Below are positions 61,851 to 64,000 of a stretch of DNA of 64,000 bases, piece after piece; position 1 is the first letter of the stretch; each line of letters opens with the position of its first letter. The DNA comes from an uncultured Eubacteriales bacterium. Its GTDB lineage: Bacteria > Bacillota > Clostridia > Christensenellales > CAG-917. The notes below the pieces were generated by a model. That model was given only the letters and a program-made list of their open reading frames with translations, made no database searches and was not told the DNA's origin. The position numbers and the translations under genes were made by a program. The stretch covers positions 62,001-126,000 of the forward strand of contig UQVO01000003.1 in the NCBI GenBank assembly GCA_900544575.1, in the 5' to 3' direction.

Positions 61851-62165
61851 ATGAAAGAAATAATTTGCGAAACGTCCAACTGCGAACATAATCTCAAATG
61901 CAGATGTCTTGCGGGGATAATCTCCGTCGGCGACAGCGCGAAATGCCTCAGCCGCATAAAGCGCGAAGGCGGCGCGCTCGCACAGTCCTTTGCGGATGTG
62001 GAAGCGGGCGAAGAATTTCACGGCGCAAAAAACGACAGCATAGTGCAATGTTCCGCCGAATGCGCCCTGAACTCCGGCGGCGTGTGCACCGCGGACAAAA
62101 TCACCGTCAAAGACGCGCCTTTTGCCGCAAAGTGCAAATCCCGCATAATTTCATCCGGCAAATGA
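61851..62165 (+). CDS. DUF1540 protein with two Cys-rich metal-binding motifs
   Basis: 104 residues. Two DUF1540 units: the first at 6-32 (CETSNCEHNLKCRCLAG...AKC), the second at 66-96 (CSAECALNSGGVCTADKI...AKC). Each has four or five Cys, likely binding zinc or an Fe-S cluster. Function unknown; common as small proteins in Clostridia. RBS TAGGAGGTAA before ATG 61851. The region upstream to 61710 holds an A/T-rich stretch without a clear promoter. Confidence 0.9.
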   Translation: MKEIICETSNCEHNLKCRCLAGIISVGDSAKCLSRIKREGGALAQSFADVEAGEEFHGAKNDSIVQCSAECALNSGGVCTADKITVKDAPFAAKCKSRIISSGK

Positions 62166-62181
62166 TGACGATTAAACATTG

Positions 62182-62207
62182 AAAAACGCCGTATAAACGG
62201 CGTTTTT
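62182..62207. terminator. Bidirectional terminator between DUF1540 and the O-antigen-ligase-type gene
   Basis: AAAAACGCCG / CGGCGTTTTT with loop TATAAA; T-run on both strands. Confidence 0.93.
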
Positions 62208-62238
62208 TGTTACTTTGGCGCATTTCCGTTCCGCCCCA

Positions 62239-63672
62239 TCACGCCGCCGCGCGGATGTATGCGGGCGTGAAAGAGTCGTATCTGCGCGCCTCCGCGCACA
62301 CTCCGCCGCGCGCAAAGGTGCGGTTGTATGCGTCGGGTTCGCCCGTGAACTGCGGACGCGAACCGGTGATTTCGAGCATTGCGGTCATCACGAGCACCAG
62401 CGCCATAGTCGGGAAAGGCACAAACGTGCCCGTGTCCATCATCGAATATCCTTCGAAACCCAGCCACGCCACGAGGACGAAAAGGTTGAACGGATTGCGG
62501 AGCTTTGCGCACACAATCCTGAAGCGCGCGACGTAATACACGGCGTACGCGGCAAGCCCGACCACCCCCATATTGGCGAGCACCTGAAACAGCGTGGAAT
62601 GGAACCAATAAAACTGCATCGTGTTGATGCTGAAATTCTCCCCGACATATCCCAGCCCGACGCCGAGGAAGGGATGGCCCGCAAAGAGCCGCCACGCTTC
62701 CGCATAGAGGAGGTCGCGACTGGACACTCCGAACCCCTGGTCGAACAGGCTGTCTATCGCCGCGGCGATTTCGTCGAAGAGCACGCCGCACACGACCGCC
62801 GCAGCCGCGATTATGACCGCATAGGCAATGCCCATACGTTTCTTGTCCACGGCTTTGACAAGCGTGCACACGGCGCATACGGGTCCCGTCACGGCAGCCA
62901 TCAGTATTCCGCCGCGGGAATAAGTCAGCACTATTCCGACATACTGCGCCACGCCGCAGAGTGCGTATATCCCGCCGTTCCGATAGCGCGACGCGAGATA
63001 GAAACACATCGGCGCCGTCAGGCTGAGTATGGTCGCGGCGTTGTTTTCTATGCCCCAGCCGAAATCGCGCGCCACCGTCCCCCACTCCGACGGAGCGAGG
63101 TCCGCGCGGATGTACCATACGGCTGTCTCCGCCAGCACGGCGAACCCCAGCCACATCAGCATTTTGGAAAAATACAGCCCGACGTCGCGCCTGTCGTCGC
63201 GTCCCGCGAACTGGTAAATCAGCATATATATCGCAAGCACACCTATGCCGAGAAAGAGCGTGTTGGGCAGCGCACGCAAGTATTCCTCCGCCGTACACAC
63301 CCCGACGCCGCCCAGCAGCAGCGCGGCAGATACGAGAAGCTGCGGCACGAACATTTTTCCTAAACGTATGCGCGCCCTGTTGCGCACCACGAATATCGCG
63401 AGAGCTATGCCCAGCGGAATGAAAGTCGGCCACATAAAGATGAAATCTTCCACCTTGTCCGTGAAAATCATACACATTGCATAAAACAACGGAGCGGTGA
63501 GCGGCAGGATATCGTTCAGGGTCACGAGCGCAATGCAGGTGAGAAGCGCCAGCGCAACAAACCCGAACTCCGCGCTTTCCACGGTCCAGGCTATCGTGAC
63601 TATTGCCGCAAATGCGAAAAGATAAAAATCCGTGTAGGCAAATTGCGAGAATTTCTTCGCGAATTTCGTCAT
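62239..63672 (-). CDS. O-antigen ligase / Wzy-type membrane protein
   Basis: 477 residues, about 11-12 helices. The Wzy_C-type segment includes YVGIVLTYSRGGILMAAVTG near residue 245. A periplasmic-type loop with DLLYAEAWRLFAGHPFLGVG near 325 is typical of the O-antigen ligase / polysaccharide polymerase family (PF04932). In a Gram-positive cell it would polymerise or attach a surface glycan at the outer face of the membrane. RBS AGGAGGAAA before ATG 63672. Confidence 0.9.
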   Translation of the reverse strand: MTKFAKKFSQFAYTDFYLFAFAAIVTIAWTVESAEFGFVALALLTCIALVTLNDILPLTAPLFYAMCMIFTDKVEDFIFMWPTFIPLGIALAIFVVRNRARIRLGKMFVPQLLVSAALLLGGVGVCTAEEYLRALPNTLFLGIGVLAIYMLIYQFAGRDDRRDVGLYFSKMLMWLGFAVLAETAVWYIRADLAPSEWGTVARDFGWGIENNAATILSLTAPMCFYLASRYRNGGIYALCGVAQYVGIVLTYSRGGILMAAVTGPVCAVCTLVKAVDKKRMGIAYAVIIAAAAVVCGVLFDEIAAAIDSLFDQGFGVSSRDLLYAEAWRLFAGHPFLGVGLGYVGENFSINTMQFYWFHSTLFQVLANMGVVGLAAYAVYYVARFRIVCAKLRNPFNLFVLVAWLGFEGYSMMDTGTFVPFPTMALVLVMTAMLEITGSRPQFTGEPDAYNRTFARGGVCAEARRYDSFTPAYIRAAA

Positions 63673-63723
63673 ATTTCCTCCTGCCGTCCAACGGCGGCAC
63701 GCCTGCGGAACAAAATTATAAAT

Positions 63724-63752
63724 ATAATACCACCATTATCCTTTGCACACAA
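63724..63752 (-). promoter_or_regulatory. Promoter of the O-antigen-ligase-type gene
   Basis: Minus-strand TTGTGT (63747-63752), 17 bases, TATTAT (63724-63729). Confidence 0.7.
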
Positions 63753-63777
63753 CTCAAACGCGCATATTTCGGTACGG

Positions 63778-63806
63778 TTGACAATCTTTGCGCGCCTTGT
63801 TAACAT
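63778..63806 (+). promoter_or_regulatory. Promoter of the deoxyinosine glycosylase gene (leaderless)
   Basis: TTGACA (63778-63783), 17 bases, TAACAT (63801-63806), then TGCGGC and ATG 63813. The transcription start should fall on the ATG. Confidence 0.85.
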
Positions 63807-63812
63807 TGCGGC

Positions 63813-64000
63813 ATGAGAGCGACAGGTTTCGGTCCATTCTGCGAGGGCGAATGCCACACCCTTATTCTGGGCAGTTTCCCAAGCGTCAAATCGCGGGAAA
63901 CGGATTTTTATTACGGACATCCGCAGAACAGGTTCTGGCGCACGCTTGCGGAATACTTCGGCGAAAAAACGCCGTCGACCAACGACGAAAAGAAAAGTTT
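63813..64000 (+). CDS. DNA-deoxyinosine glycosylase (uracil-DNA-glycosylase superfamily), partial
   Basis: The first 62 codons are in the window; the 3' part lies beyond the right edge. LILGSFPSVKSRETDFYYG and HPQNRFWRTLAEYFG are the signature of the hypoxanthine-DNA glycosylase group (Gly-Ser-Phe-Pro loop, then Tyr-Gly-His-Pro-x-Asn). It removes deaminated adenine from DNA. No Shine-Dalgarno is present; the -10 box ends 6 bases before the ATG. Confidence 0.9.
   Translation, partial: MRATGFGPFCEGECHTLILGSFPSVKSRETDFYYGHPQNRFWRTLAEYFGEKTPSTNDEKKS

Noticed and set aside
1..64000. tRNA, rRNA, tmRNA, RNase P RNA, riboswitches and attachment sites
   Set aside because: Looked for on both strands by eye; no conserved core was seen. 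A covariance-model search would be decisive.

Overview
The window looks like chromosome from an anaerobic, Gram-positive-type member of the Firmicutes/Clostridia. Base composition is G+C-rich, in the high 50s percent by eye. The evidence is a complete rnfCDGEAB operon, a GTP-type PEP carboxykinase, a minD-minE / M50 peptidase / radical-SAM pair / rng synteny block typical of Clostridia, several Clostridia-type small families (DUF4364, DUF421+DUF4363, DUF1540, DUF1667), strong Shine-Dalgarno sites and vegetative promoters of the TTGACA-17-TATAAT type. Placement in a gut-type uncultured lineage is inference only. No tRNA, rRNA, CRISPR array, prophage or classical resistance gene was recognised.

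Layout. 1-10013: the first 3337 codons of one giant minus-strand surface protein gene built of YDG/MBG-type beta domains, with a C-terminal membrane anchor; it runs off the left edge. 10192-11303: a REP-associated (Y1/HUH) transposase gene between palindromic repeats. 11344-15123: an acyl-CoA synthetase and PEP carboxykinase separated by a tandem hairpin array. 15124-18398: long gene-poor stretches around a membrane-anchored M20 peptidase, including a decayed Xre regulator. 18399-27396: DUF4364, then a leftward block minD > minE > small membrane protein > SpoIVFB-like M50 protease > ROK kinase > two radical-SAM-associated proteins > rng > an MDR oxidoreductase. 27527-29307: degV and an aldo/keto reductase. 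29446-38101: the leftward rnf operon, followed by a Ppx/GppA-HD protein, maf and a divergent mreB. 38268-39186: two half-size TauE/SafE permeases.

39373-43857: a second very large surface protein, a 1494-residue lipoprotein with five jelly-roll-like modules and a C-terminal membrane helix. 43990-46617: a MurJ/SpoVB-type flippase, DUF421 and DUF4363. 46662-48110: murC with a cysteine-rich insertion. 48286-54867: a five-gene leftward operon encoding an acyl-CoA ligase, a GlpA-like dehydrogenase, a GlpB-like FAD/NAD oxidoreductase, DUF1667 and an alkyl-DHAP-synthase-like flavoprotein. It reads as glycerol-3-phosphate oxidation coupled to a possible ether-lipid step. 55012-64000: an M23 peptidase, a sodium/solute symporter, a NagD-type phosphatase, a degenerate Fe-ADH-fold protein, rsmI, a tRNA methyltransferase, rplI, DUF1540, an O-antigen-ligase-type membrane protein and the start of a deoxyinosine glycosylase gene.

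Most notable points: the mosaic AT-rich head of the giant adhesin; a shared W-W-x-x-P membrane anchor in the two giant surface proteins; the transposase with covarying palindromes; the possible ether-lipid operon read from an apparently leaderless promoter; and a recurrent geometry in which the -10 box lies 5-6 bases before the ATG.
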